Positions 33,212 through 45,200 of a stretch of DNA of 64,000 nucleotides are shown here, piece after piece (the stretch's first letter is position 1; each line of letters opens with the position of its first letter). Below the pieces are notes generated by a model that saw only the letters and a program-made list of their open reading frames with translations, ran no database searches and had not been told where the DNA came from. The stretch is taken from positions 310,001 to 374,000 of the forward strand of contig JAACJP010000024.1 in the NCBI GenBank assembly GCA_013368375.1. The letters run 5' to 3'. A program made the position numbers and the translations under genes. Source of the DNA: Tricholomella constricta. Its lineage: Eukaryota; Basidiomycota; Agaricomycetes; Agaricales; Lyophyllaceae.

Positions 33212-35374
33212 ATGGCAGACGAAGGCACGAAATCGATCGTTGTGTTCGCAGGTGCGCGTAGTTACAACGGCCTGGTGATCATCGTGGAACTGACCATGGG
33301 CGGCGTTAACAGCCCTGCAGCTCGCAAACGAGCAGAGGAGCGCGTATGGGCTACGATACAATGACTTTACTCGCTATCGGTGTGTTGAGGCCTTAAAAAC
33401 CCATTTGCCAACTGACATCGCTATCTACAGTAAACACTGCTCGAACCGCACGCACCGACTGCGCTCGACTTTGAAAATCACACACGGCAAGGGACGCGAC
33501 TTCAAGAAGCTCCCTCCGCTCACCACGGACATCATCAAGGACGGACAGTATGTCCTTTCCCCAACCACATCTCTCTCCACCCTGACCACTTGTCCCCACA
33601 GCCTCCAGCTCCTTCTTGTCGAAGCCGAGCGCGCCTGGGCCCACTCCCAGGATCTCACCGCGCAGGCCCTCAAGCCCTCTGCCGACGCACACACTAGCAC
33701 CCTCCGCCACAGCGCCACGGGCCGCTTCCGGCGCGCGGTCCACTGGGCGACGCAGCTCCTCTCGCACTGCCAGGCTCTGCACGCCCTCGGCCGCCTCAGC
33801 ACCGCGCATCTCCTCCAGGCAACCGTGTACACGCTCGTGCTCAACGGCCGCTTCCTCCGCGCCCGAGACGACTTTGAAGACGCGCTGGGCCAGCTGGGCG
33901 TTGCAAGGGGCTTGCTGGATGTGTTGGCAGAGCGTGCAGGCACGAGCAGGGAGCAGGCGCTTTATGTGCTTTTTGCGGATGAGGTCGGGCCGGAAATTAG
34001 GTACTGTGCGCATGAGATGGGGAGGGAGAGGGCATATGATGTAGATGGAATTGTGAGTGAGGTCAGTGCAAAGTGGAGGGAGGAGTTGGTGCAGGGATGT
34101 GCGGCGCTTGTGGAACAGCTCGAGCAGGAGGGAGGTGGAGAGGAGGGGAGGAAGAGGCTTGCGGAATTGAATTGGGAGGGGAATCCTGTGCCTGTGAGGA
34201 ACCCGGAGCTGGTCGATGTATTGTTGAAGGTGCAGGAGGCAGAGGCGAGGTTGGAAGGAGATAAGAAGGGGGAGAAGAAAGAGACGCGCTCAAAGAAGGG
34301 TGTAGCCGCGTATGATGCGATTTTGCTCGCATTGAGCGACGCGGAAGAGGTGGCGAGAAAGCTGGTGGAAGCACAACAGGTGGGATATTCTCGGTGGATC
34401 TATATGCAGCCTATGCTGACCATTTCTAGCTGAGTGGAAGCACTTCGTCAGGAGCGGGTGGCCCTGGTGGCCGTGATATTCAGTTCGTTCACGCGTATAT
34501 CGTGTATCAACTGCTTTCAAGGCGCATCCAACGCGACGTCCTCCTCATTACCGTCCTTCTTTCTACCCCCAAAACCGCCCCCAACAGGACTATCAAGACG
34601 ACGGCTGAAAAGAGACCTAAGGCTAAGCTGGAACAGGTCGACGGCAGGCTTCACCCTGCCGTTGTCAAACTCCTCGACGCCGTTCTGCAAAGCCTCGATC
34701 AGATGCGCACGCTGAGCATCGTCGACGACAGTCCTGATCTCGCCTCCGCCGTCGAGGCGCGGATTTCGTTCACCAAGGCCAGAAGGTACTCATTCCCGCT
34801 TCCCTGTCACATAATCACTCAACCAAAACATATCCACAGATGCCTCTTCCTCGCACGCTGCTACGCCCCCGTAAAAAGATATGCTGAAGCCCTCACGCTT
34901 ATCCAGCACGCGAACATCCACATCCGCGAGCTGGTTTCCGTGATGGGACTCTCCGCCTCGGACCCCATCGCCACCGGCAACCCTGTGTACTTTCCGCTCA
35001 CCACCAACGATCTCAAGGACCTCGAGGCAAGCCTCGCCGCGGACAGCACGCGCTTCAAGCGCGAGTGGTTTGCGCACAATGGGGGTGCGGTCGACCCTGA
35101 GAGCGAACATGCGAAGAAGCATGAGAAGCCGTTGTTCTTCAACATTGCGCTGAACTATGTGGAGCTGGATATGGATAGGCTGTTGATGCGCGCTGGGAAG
35201 CAGCCGGTGCAGGCCGAGCAGCCGCAGCCGCAGAGGCAGGTAACGGTGGAGAAGGAGAAGAAGCCTGTGGCAAAGGCAAAGGTGGAGGAGGTCAGGGCGC
35301 TCACGCCGGAGCCTCCAGCGCCCAGTCGTGGTGGGCTGAGCAGTTTGCTAGGCGGGTGGTGGGGGAAGAGTTGA
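33212..35374 (+). CDS. SRP68: Signal recognition particle subunit SRP68
   Basis: SRP68 binds the S domain of SRP RNA and pairs with SRP72 in co-translational targeting to the ER. Exon 1 encodes MADEGTKSIVVFA. The RNA-binding region follows with ALQLANEQRSAYGLRYNDF, then HCSNRTHRLRSTLKITHGKG, a family hallmark. The middle is helical with TPR-like character (GRFRRAVHWATQLLSHCQAL, ARDDFEDALGQLG). The second half has HAYIVYQLLSRRIQRDVLL and CLFLARCYAPVKRYAEAL. The C-terminal tail is Lys/Pro-rich and ends SRGGLSSLLGGWWGKS, the segment that contacts SRP72 in other species. The gene has about five introns and a length of roughly 630 residues. Stop TGA at 35372-35374. Confidence 0.94.
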
Positions 35375-36236
35375 AGTAGCGCTTTTGGAAGACTTAAATT
35401 GTATTCGAATCTTGGAATTGTTGACTCGGATGCTAACGTAAATTGCGAATCGATGCGCCCCATTTGCGCTCGTTTAACCGCCGGTGATTGTTGCGCCACA
35501 TCTGTCTAGGCGTCTTATCCTTAGCCTGGCTCTGATGAATACTCGAGAAGACACGCAACATTTACGATACATCGGACGCCTTCGTCAAATTTCAATCTCG
35601 ATTGGAGTTGACCGACAAATTACTTCACATACCGTGAAAACTCCCCTCAAGCAGTACACAAAGTGAAAGCAATGTCCTCGACCTGTTTCCCCCAACTTAT
35701 CAGACATACTCCACTTCCACGTCGAGCGTTATGCTTCGAAAAGCTTTATGATGACATGGCTGCGGACGACAAGAGTATCTTGGACATGATCCAGTCGCGC
35801 CTTCTCCAGCTGAAGGATGTGAACATCCACATAGACAAGAAGCCCAACGAAGTCCAAAGTTTTATCGGATAGCTCAGGAGCTGCCAGAGAGAGGGTTCCT
35901 GCTGAACTACGCTCGATCAGTTGACACCAGAAAACTCAGTCTCTCCATGACTATTTCCGGAGCTTTTGTGTATGTACATCTTATCCTCAGCGATTTGAAC
36001 CGCCCACTTTGACTTTTGTAGAGTGCTTCAAATTTCCAATTCTGTCTCCCTACTACCCAATATGTGGATTCCAATGCGATCCCTCCCGGTTCTTCAGGTG
36101 ACATAGCTTCCCCGCGGCAGTGACCGTGATCATTGGACTTCGAGGGTTTGAAAGGTGATGTTTACTCTATTTTACACGGACAATATACATGTAGAATACA
36201 AACAGAGGAGGGTATTGGAAGATGCAGGACGTGGGA
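35375..36236. other. Convergent intergenic region, one weak ORF
   Basis: About 860 bp between SRP68 and the methyltransferase. A 67-codon frame starting at the ATG 35672 (MSSTCFPQLIRHTP) ends at 35872. It has a faintly helical, charged second half but no similarity that I recognise, and no clear continuation by splicing. It could be the remnant of a broken gene. Confidence 0.3.
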
Positions 36237-38069
36237 TCATGCTGCAGAGAAGACTATCGCTGACAGAGGTTTGGCGGGCTTCAGGTTTTCAAATTCCCAA
36301 TTTGCTGCTCTCCCAAGTGCGATAAATTCTTCTAATGTTCTCTCTTGCGCGTTGAATAGATTAAGCATCTACGAAGTCCCGGATGAACATTATGTATGCG
36401 TAAAAAGAAAGTGATTCTGAATCTTACCTGCATGTCAAGGGAAGTAGCCCATTGAATTCCGAGCGGGAGGATCTCAACAGACGCTGATTTCTGGGTAGAA
36501 CCTGTCGATATCTTCGTCCGACAAGCATTCGGAAGGACGATGTCGAAGAGAACAAGCTTGGAAGATGGGCCAGCAGCGTCGCGGATATTTTTCAGGATCT
36601 TCAAGACCAAAGCATCTGGCCAGTCATGCACGATGTAGCGCATGAAGTAGACGGCGGCAGCTTTGACTGGTTGTGGTGTGAAAAAGTCGTATGCTGTTTG
36701 AAGTCATAAAAATCAGGTTCCGATATTCGCAGAAGACCGTCGGTCTCGTACCTTGAATCTGGATTCGACCAGTCGAGATGTGTTCTGGAGATGTGGCAGA
36801 CCAGAACTGCGTGGAACTGTCAACAACAGAATTAAGGGCGACACTCATAATTACCTTCTTTGACTCTGGGATAACTTTCTCCATATCTTGTACAATGTAG
36901 TGTAGGTGGGGGAAAGATTGGGCGAGGATCCACGTAACATTGCCCACACCCCCTCCAATGTCAACCACCACGTCGTTATTCTCAAGACCGCTCCAATCCA
37001 CAGCTGAAACTCTGATTTAAATGTTTATCCATAGCTTTGAGGAAGACATAAATATACCGTTTATATAAAGCTCAGGAGGGTAATGAGCGGCTGCGCCATT
37101 CATGGCTTCGGTAAATCGCGTGCGACGCATGGAATTCTCGGGCCTCTTGAACCATTCCCAGACCGTGCAAGTTTCGTTCATGGCAATGTTGAATGGGGCA
37201 TTGTTACCTTTAGGGTCAATCACAAAAGTAGAGAGGGCCGTGCTGCTCTTCAGTGAAACATCGGCGCTAAAATTCAATGGTAAGTGACGATCATCAGGAG
37301 ACGGTGTAAATCTTACGCATGTGCAATCCAGGCAACGCGTCCTGCGCCTTCGAACTGACTAGACGGGCTGAAAAAAAAACGCACTTGAAAAAAGGTAGAA
37401 GCCACAGCACTCGGAAATGGCACACTCACTCGGCTTGGATTTCCTCCAAGCTCTTGACCTTGGCAAGGAGCGACGATACCTGATTGTTTGCAAATACGTT
37501 CGGAGTGACCTCCTTGAATACATGATGGGCTGCAAGATGGCGAAGAACGCGGGCTGTTGTCATCAGTGGCTGATCTTTGCGAGGATCTCAAGCCGCTCAC
37601 TCATTCCGACAGCATCAACACCGTTGATAGCCGATATCTCCTTCGTGTGGAGTCCCTGAGACGATTGAGATGCAATTCAGTATAGCGAAGGATGGGTGCG
37701 TCTGGCTATGGAGCAAACCTGAGGCCCAGCGCCCTTCAAAATGTCAGCCACGTTGGCTTCGACTGCGAATCCCAGCGAAGTAGTCAAGTACATGCCAAGC
37801 GCGTAATTCTGCACGGTGTCGATGGGCTTTCTTGCTGTGGCTATGAGTTGCGCTGCTGCCGTAACAATGAGTTGCGTGGCATTTTCTACGGCCTCGTCAC
37901 CATCGAGCGCTGTCATGGATTGGTTAGGATCGTCGAGGGATGGGTAAGGAATTCCATGCGAGGAGTGCACTGCTTCCAACGTCTCTATTCCGAATAGTAT
38001 GGTTTCGACCAATGCTCTGAGAGGATGGGGGCCTTGTTGACACTGTAAACTGGCTGTTGACAGTGTCAT
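36237..38069 (-). CDS. COMT-like SAM-dependent O-methyltransferase
   Basis: The predicted enzyme transfers a methyl group from S-adenosylmethionine to a hydroxyl of a small molecule; the substrate is unknown. From the ATG at 38069 the protein begins MTLSTASLQCQQGPHPLRAL. A dimerisation/winged-helix part contains GLHTKEISAINGVDAV, then VLRHLAAHHVFKEVTPNVFA. The SAM motif is VVVDIGGGVGNVTW. The catalytic histidine lies in MRYIVHDWPDALVLKIL, a segment conserved in plant caffeate and fungal O-methyltransferases. The last exon encodes MLNLFNAQERTLEEFIALG and ends SAIVFSAA with a TGA at 36239-36237. Several short introns. Related genes are abundant in mushrooms, often in secondary metabolism, but no other biosynthetic gene is near, so a cluster is not supported. 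Confidence 0.85.
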
Positions 38070-38710
38070 AGCGTCGGTGGTAGCTCTTCTGTTTCTTGCA
38101 GCCTCATGGCGAGTGCCAGTTAAATACCAGTTCACAGCAGAATGTCATCAGATACTAGGGACCGTGAGCCGGGAGATTGATGCGTGCGGTGATCAGTGAC
38201 TCAGGGAGGATTAAGGTACGCTGAGTAGCACTAACGAGTGCCTTTAGACTGGCGATTTCCATCAGGTTTAACGTAGTCCCACGGTGTTGAAGATGCCATT
38301 GGTCAACCGACCTGCCAATCGATTGCGCCACTGGAAACCTAAGGCTCCGGTGCCGCTTCAGTCGTAAATAATCGTACCGACATCGGGCAGCAACCACACA
38401 CCATAATGAACTTGAAAGGGGATTGTCCTTACAGATGGGTTTCTCCAGGATTACGGACATTGGATGACCAGATGACGTTATGCGTGTACCAGCTGATACC
38501 ACGACTCCTATACCAGCCGACATTGAGAATTCTCTGTTGATGATGCTGTGTGTCCTGATCTAATAGTCTTCGAATAAATCAGAAGATCAGGTGCAATGGG
38601 GGTTTGACCTTTCAACAGCGAATGAAACGATCGTCTGATTGACATCTGGGTATACATACAAAATGCAGGAACGTCCAATGAGAGTGGAATAAAAGCACAA
38701 ATAAATCTAC
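38070..38710. promoter_or_regulatory. Upstream region of the O-methyltransferase gene
   Basis: About 640 bp between the methyltransferase start and the Ku80 stop, both on the minus strand. It holds the methyltransferase promoter; no distinctive motif or gene seen. Confidence 0.35.
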
Positions 38711-41700
38711 CTAAGCCAAAAACTACCAGATGATGAGCTTTAGGCGAGAGATGGGTATAACAGGCACGCACTTTATCAACTTCCTCTTCTGTAATACTCG
38801 ACGCACCGCCATGCTTCTTCGCCTCCTTGTCGCTAATCAAGCTAAGTGCACGGCCGGCATCCTTGACCTGTGACCAAAATTCTTGATTGCCGGGCTTGGA
38901 TGTACACTTGTCTTTGAGATCCGTCAGGAACCTGGCGCGAATGCTTTAGCACATTACTGAAGCCAGGTGATGTAAAGACCTACGAGTTCCAGGCGTCTAT
39001 TTCGTCCTCCTACAGCACCATCGCCCATAAACAAGCCATTTCAAGACTGAGGTGGGATCCGACTTACGTTAAGTGACGTGTCCCTCATCGCCATCATACA
39101 CTCAAGCAACTCCTTGCTCCTTCTCGATGAAAAAGGTCGCATTGCAATCTCTGTTATGACCGTCGAGAGGTCCTCCACGGCCTTCGTCACCACATCACCC
39201 TGTGCGAGATTCTTCTTGAAGTCTGCAAGCGGATAGGTTGAGCCGATTATCCGGCCTGGCGCGCGCCCGGGGTCGACCTCTGGTGACAAAGAACGTGCAG
39301 GGGTGGGCAAAGGCTGTTTGTTTCTAGCAGGGGGGGAAGCGGTAGGCTTCTTGACGCTGTCGGGGAGCAGCTCCTCCTCTTCGTCTTCCTCCTCTGTCTC
39401 GCTATCATCGGTCTTCGCTTTCGATCGGCTGGGCGATTGCTGGTTTGACGATGATGCTTGTATGATGCTGACTTGGGCTTGAACAGCGCGCATCGACGGC
39501 TGCTTTCTCTCGAGGAGAAGGAGATCGTCGTCTTCGTCTTGCGCGTGGGCATGGCCATCTTTCCGTGTCTTCGCCACTTTCTTCGGTACTGGGATGGACA
39601 TGTTTGAGAATGTAAGAGAGCCTGGAAAGAATGATGCCCAAACGGACCTTGCTTGACTTTAAAGGCACTTTTGCAATCTTCGATGGCATCTCGAGACCGC
39701 TTCAGGACTCGCTTGGGCGGATCAAAGTATTTGAGAAGCTCAGGATGTGGCGATGGAAGAGGATTTGTGGCTATGTCGGAGACGACAGCACAGTGGAACA
39801 TGGCTTGTTTCGTTCTGTGGATAGCAGGGTTGTATGAGAGTAAAGTATCAAACCATGGTTGGCGGTTTCTAGTTGTGATAATGTTATTTAGCTGATGAGA
39901 CCGAAATGAGGGGGAGGTGACAAACTGACCCTTCGTCATCCCTTTCTCCTGCATCCATGAGGTCCATGGCATCCACGAAGTTATCCATAGCTTCACGCTG
40001 CTCTTCTGTTGGGATGAATGGATGTTCGGTGAGGACCTCCCCTTTCTTTGAGACCAGATGATCCAACGATGCAAAGGTATATTTGCGGACATCGTCAGCA
40101 AATGGCATCTGCAAAAACGAGCGAATTTAGCAGGTAGGTCGGGTCGTAAATAGAACGCCTACCTGCGTCCAAAGCAGGCAATCGACTTCGTCGAAGACGA
40201 CGGGAGTTAATACTCCCATCTTAGGATCCATACCATCTTTTGTGACCCAGCGTGCGATGGCCATGACATTCTTCTCATACATTGCTTGTACGATGGAAGA
40301 CAGGGCAACTTGTTGCTGCGCCGATGCGGGGTCTCCCCAAACATACTGGATCTCGCCAAGGCTAAGTTCGCGACGGAACTGGGTGGAATCAGTGTTTAGA
40401 CGACGTGGAAAGACATGGGGCAAAAGTGACTCACGTTCTTCGCCGGGAAGAATCCACAAAGGTCTATCCCCTTTTTTGTAGGAAGCCGCGGAAATTGACC
40501 GTCGGGACACGGGGCATAAGTGGTTCCGTACTTGAAGCCCCTCACAAGCTGCTCCTTCTCGACCTTCTCTAACTGCTCCTCTTTGATCTTCTCCTTCGGC
40601 TCTTCGCTGTCGTCTTTATCCAAGAGGGTTATACTGTCGCTGTCGTCCATTTTGAAGTCCCCATCCTCATCAACCTCGCCGTTCCGATCCACGTAGTACT
40701 CTGTCCGCATCCTGAGTTGCGCATATGCGACCCTCGCAGCGTCTTCCTTCTTTTTCGTCTCTTTCTCTTTTTCCTTTTGCTTGTCCTTGTCGCTTTCTGC
40801 CTCTTTATCCTCGTCGACAGACTCGCGAATCGCGAACTTCTTCCAGCTCTTCGGGCGGCTGAGGGCGGTGCATTTACTCGTCTTCACAATGATCTCGACC
40901 GCCTCCTCACCCATGGTATCTACTTCTCCGAGACGAAGTATGGTACCCATTAGCGTTGACTTCGTTTGCTTAATATCTGGACGGGCTGTTTCTTGAAGAG
41001 CCTCTTCGCATGTTCCTACGATGCCGAGTTTAAGCGATGATGTGAACATACGGTAGAATTCCTCGTTCAGTCTCTGTATGCTAGGTTAGCGAAAGGTGAA
41101 CCACGAGAGTGCAAGGAAGATGGGCACCTTCATATGGGACTTGTCAGGTTCAGTGAATCCGAACCCCTCGTCATCAAAGTCGACACCACTAATGTTGGAA
41201 AGTAAGTCAAGACGAAAGGGAGATGCACACGCGACGAATGACGGACATGAGTGTTAGGCTGATATCAAGGCCATTCATTTTCTCAACAGTAGCCTCCCAG
41301 TCTTCCACCTCGATTGGACTTTCACCGTCGGTGACAATCACGATCTTGCGGGTCCATGTCCTCTTGGAGGAAAGGTAGGCTGCCTGAGTCTCGATGCCGA
41401 CTATCAACGCGTCAATGGCTAATGATTGATGTTGAGGACTGAAGACCCGAGAAGATATATGGACAACTTACGATCACCGCAGAACTCAGAAGGTTCAAGC
41501 GCATCAAGCTTAGCCAGTGTTCCAGCGTTGGGATGGCCGATAGGAATGTATTCCGAGACGTTGTCGTAGCCGCCGTTCTTATCATGTATAATATTATCGG
41601 TTTCTGCAGAAATATAGATACATAAGGTGTTAAATACTCGATGGGCGGCTTACCTTCGGACCCGAAGACAATAACACCACATTGGTCGGTCTTACGGCCG

Positions 41701-41981
41701 TTGAAGATCTGCAGGAGGTATTGGGGCGAGCTCGAGAATATGCACAAGGTACAGACCATATCCTGAATCTTGAGCTTGACAAACTGGAGCGCCCACTCCA
41801 GGTTGGTCATTTCAGCAGTGCGCTCCTCGCCATTCGGGCCCGCAGGCAGTTCGACGGTCCTTGTAGTCCCCATTGACGGAGACGTGTCGACGAGAAACAT
41901 GGTGACAGTATACTAAAAGGACTTTGAGTGCAGCTCAGATAATTTGGAGGAGAGACGTACCCCAGCTCGTTCTGCAGGCAT
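38711..41981 (-). CDS. KU80: Ku80 subunit of the non-homologous end-joining Ku heterodimer
   Basis: Ku80 with Ku70 rings broken DNA ends for non-homologous end joining and also protects telomeres. Exon 1 encodes MPAERAG. Exon 2 continues YTVTMFLVDTSPSMGTTRTV, the start of the von Willebrand A-like domain, followed by MTNLEWALQFVKLKIQDM, QCGVIVFGSE and TWTRKIVIVTDGESPIE. The DNA-encircling core includes RPDIKQTKSTLMG and KTSKCTALSRPKSWKKFAIR. An acidic loop, PFADDVRKYTFASLD and the C-terminal arm follow. A Ser/Glu-rich linker leads to a helical C-terminal domain (ECMMAMRDTSLN, DAWNSFLTDLKDKC). Splicing the last intron gives ITEEEVDKFLA and a stop at 38713-38711. The protein has roughly 850 residues and the gene many introns. 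It is divergent from the SNF2-type remodeller over 235 bp. Confidence 0.94.
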
Positions 41982-42216
41982 GGTGGTGGTATGAGATGTG
42001 ATTCATCGCAGCGGACGCGACGTGAAATGTAGTCACGTGACATTCAGTGGTTCTCACGTTTCGAATCATTGTGACAGGGTGACGGGTTATTGTCACAGGC
42101 TGCGTTGTCTTTTGCTCTGTTCAGCGCGTGACATTTTCGTATTTCGTGGTCTCGGTGGACGCGACTGATTTCGACGCCAAAAGCGACCGGAGGCGGTGCT
42201 CTCCATCGTCCCCTCA
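41982..42216. promoter_or_regulatory. Bidirectional promoter of KU80 and the SNF2-type ATPase gene
   Basis: The 235-bp spacer between two divergent start codons carries the 10-bp palindrome GTCACGTGAC at 42032-42041. Its CACGTG core is an E-box bound by bHLH factors such as Cbf1 in yeast. The site lies 51 bp from the KU80 start and about 175 bp from the other. Shared control is inferred from position. Confidence 0.5.
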
Positions 42217-45200
42217 ATGTCTGTCCCGATGTTGGGCAACTCTCTGCCCCAGAATATGTCTCAACAGCGCGCCCAGCATGGGCCTCAGTCCATGTCCGAT
42301 ATACAGCAGTTGATCTTGGTATGTGCACTTGTCTGTGCCGCTAATTAGGCCTCGACTCATCAACACCACGCAGCGTGCAAACTTTCTGCGCAAGAACCCC
42401 CATGAACAAAAGTCTCCGACTGAGCTAGAGCAGCTAATGAAGTACATTCATGCTGTGGGCCAAGGTGCATACTATTCAGCCTGAAACCCCTTTACTGTGA
42501 TGTTTATCGTGTTAGTCCAAGGCCGAGGTCAATCTTCCAACCCTGCTCAGCAGCAGCAACAACAACAACCGCAACCATTCCAACAACCACCCATGACCAA
42601 TGGCCACACCCAACCGCTCACCAATGGATCCAGCCCCAACTCTATCACTTCAGGTCCCGTGCCAACACAGCCTATTCCTCCTCCATCCCAAACTCCTGTG
42701 TCCTTCACCCCAGAGCAGATTGGCGCACTCCGTGCACAGATCCATGCCTTCAAGCTTATCGCTCGTGGCCTCCCCGTCCCGGAAAACATCCAACAAGCCA
42801 TCCGTGTTCCCAATAATGCTATACCTGACCTTGAGAAACTTCTCCAAGGCCCAGATGTCACCTCCCGGATAGTTGACGCCGCCGTCAAAGTAGCGAAAGG
42901 GGAAGCGACAGCCAGTGCTGCCGCCATCTCTTCCATCCCAGAGGAAACTATCAAGGAGGAAGACATTGCGGCCGCTTACAATGCAACTGACATGCCCAAG
43001 GGACCTTTCGTCGAAGACAACGTCGACTCCGGAATATACCCCTACAATGCATATCGGCATCCTTTCACCCATCTCAAACGGAGCGCAGAAACCGATGCGA
43101 CTCTCTTCGCCACCCGCCTACAACGTCTAATCGTCCCCACTATCATGCCTGCCGGTCTCGATGCCCACCAAATTCTCAACGAACGCGACCGATTTATCGA
43201 AGCTCGTATACAACAACGAATCAGGGAACTCGAAGCCATGCCTTCAACGATGGGCGACGGTTCTTTTGACGAGAATTTTGATCCCGACCGCAGCATGAAG
43301 GAGGATAAGGACAACGACGGTATCATCTTGAAGCAACAGAACGGCAACATCAACCCTCTCAGTTCTCTTGTGCACCCCAGCGCCACATCACACGGGAAAC
43401 TTCGCGCCATAATCGAACTCAAATCTCTGCGCGTGCTTGAGAAGCAACGCTCCATGCGTGCTCAGGTTGCCGAGCGGCTCAACCATAGCTCTATGCTTCC
43501 CATCAACCGTCTCGATTTCCGCCGTATACGCAAACCCACCCTACGAGATGCACGCATGACGGAGCAGGCTGAGAGGAAACAGCGTGTCGAGCGGGAGCGT
43601 CGGGCGAAGCACAAGCATGTCGAGCAGCTCGGTGTTATTTGCCACCATGGCCGCGAGGTCATCAACGTGAACCGTGCCGCTCAGGATAAGGTTGTCAGGC
43701 TTGGGCGTGCTGTCCTCGCCTTCCATCAGCACACGGAGAGGGAGGAGCAGAAGCGCATTGAGCGAATATCAAAGGAACGTTTGAGGGCACTCAAGGCGGA
43801 TGATGAGGAGGCGTATATGAAGCTCATTGACACGGCTAAGGATACGAGGATCACGCATCTGCTTCGCCAGACCGACGCGTACTTGGACTCACTTGCGCAG
43901 GCTGTCGTCGCTCAGCAAAATGAGAGTGGCCCGGCTTTGGAGATTCACTTCGAACAGGAGGATGGACCAGCGACGGAGGCGACGTTCGGGGCGCAGATCG
44001 CGCCTGACGACGTTAACGATGATAAGAAGAAGGTGGATTACTATGCGATCGCCCATAGAATATCGGAGAAGGTTACGAGACAGCCAGCTCTGCTGGTTGG
44101 CGGAACGTTGAAGGAGTATCAGCTCAAGGGCCTGCAGTGGATGGTCAGTTTATACAACAACAGGCTCAATGGGATTCTGGCAGATGAAATGGTACGTCGT
44201 GCTGTGCATGCCTGATTCGTCGTTGACTTGATGATTTCGGTATAGGGTCTTGGAAAGACGATTCAGACGATATCCCTCATTACATTCCTCATTGAGGTCA
44301 AGCGGCAACGCGGGCCTTATCTCGTCATCGTTCCTTTGTCCACTATGACGAATTGGTCCGGAGAGTTTGCCAAGTGGGCACCTCAGGTCAAGACTGTCTC
44401 ATATAAGGGCAATCCTGCTCAACGTCGTGCTCTGCAAGGCGACCTCCGTGTGGGCCAATTTCAAGTACTGTTAACGACGTACGAATACATCATTAAAGAT
44501 CGTCCGCATCTCAGCAAGATTAAATGGGTCCATATGATCATCGGTGCGTCTATTTTCCTCTTGGAGAATAGGAGCATTGATACTTACCACACGGTTGTGT
44601 TATGCAGATGAGGGTCATCGCATGAAGAACACCCAGAGTAAACTTTCTCAGACGCTGTCCACCTATTACCACTCCCGCTACCGTCTCATCCTCACCGGAA
44701 CACCGCTCCAGAACAATCTCCCCGAACTGTGGGCCTTGCTCAACTTCGTCCTCCCCAAGGTCTTCAACTCCGTGAAATCATTCGATGAGTGGTTCAACAC
44801 CCCGTTTGCAAATTCCGGAACCGGTGATAAGATTGAACTAAACGAAGAAGAGGCGCTGCTCATCATTCGCCGCCTGCATAAGGTGCTCCGGCCCTTCCTT
44901 CTCCGACGACTCAAGAAGGATGTGGAGAGTGAGCTGCCGGATAAGGTCGAGAAGGTCATCAAAGTGAGGATGAGCGCGCTGCAAACTCAGCTGTACAAGC
45001 AGATGAAGAAGCATAAGATGATTGCGGATGGGACTGGGAAAGGGTGAGTTGGCTTTGTGGGTTGCGTGCTGAGCGGCTGATAACCTTGAATTTTTTGCGT
45101 CATAGGAAAACTGGGGGTATTAAGGGTTTGAGCAACGAGCTCATGCAGTTGCGGAAGATTTGCCAGCATCCGTTTTTGTTCGAGAGCGTCGAGGACAAGA

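Noticed and set aside
35672..35872. 67-codon frame between SRP68 and the methyltransferase
   Set aside because: Short, no recognised domain, no clear splice continuation. Kept only as a remark in the intergenic entry.
36237..38069. Secondary-metabolite gene cluster around the O-methyltransferase
   Set aside because: Neighbours are SRP68 and Ku80. No polyketide synthase, terpene cyclase, NRPS, P450 or transporter lies in the window.
42540..42600. CAG/CAA repeat in the SNF2-type gene as an expansion
   Set aside because: It encodes a short Gln/Pro-rich stretch that is usual at the N-terminus of this protein family.
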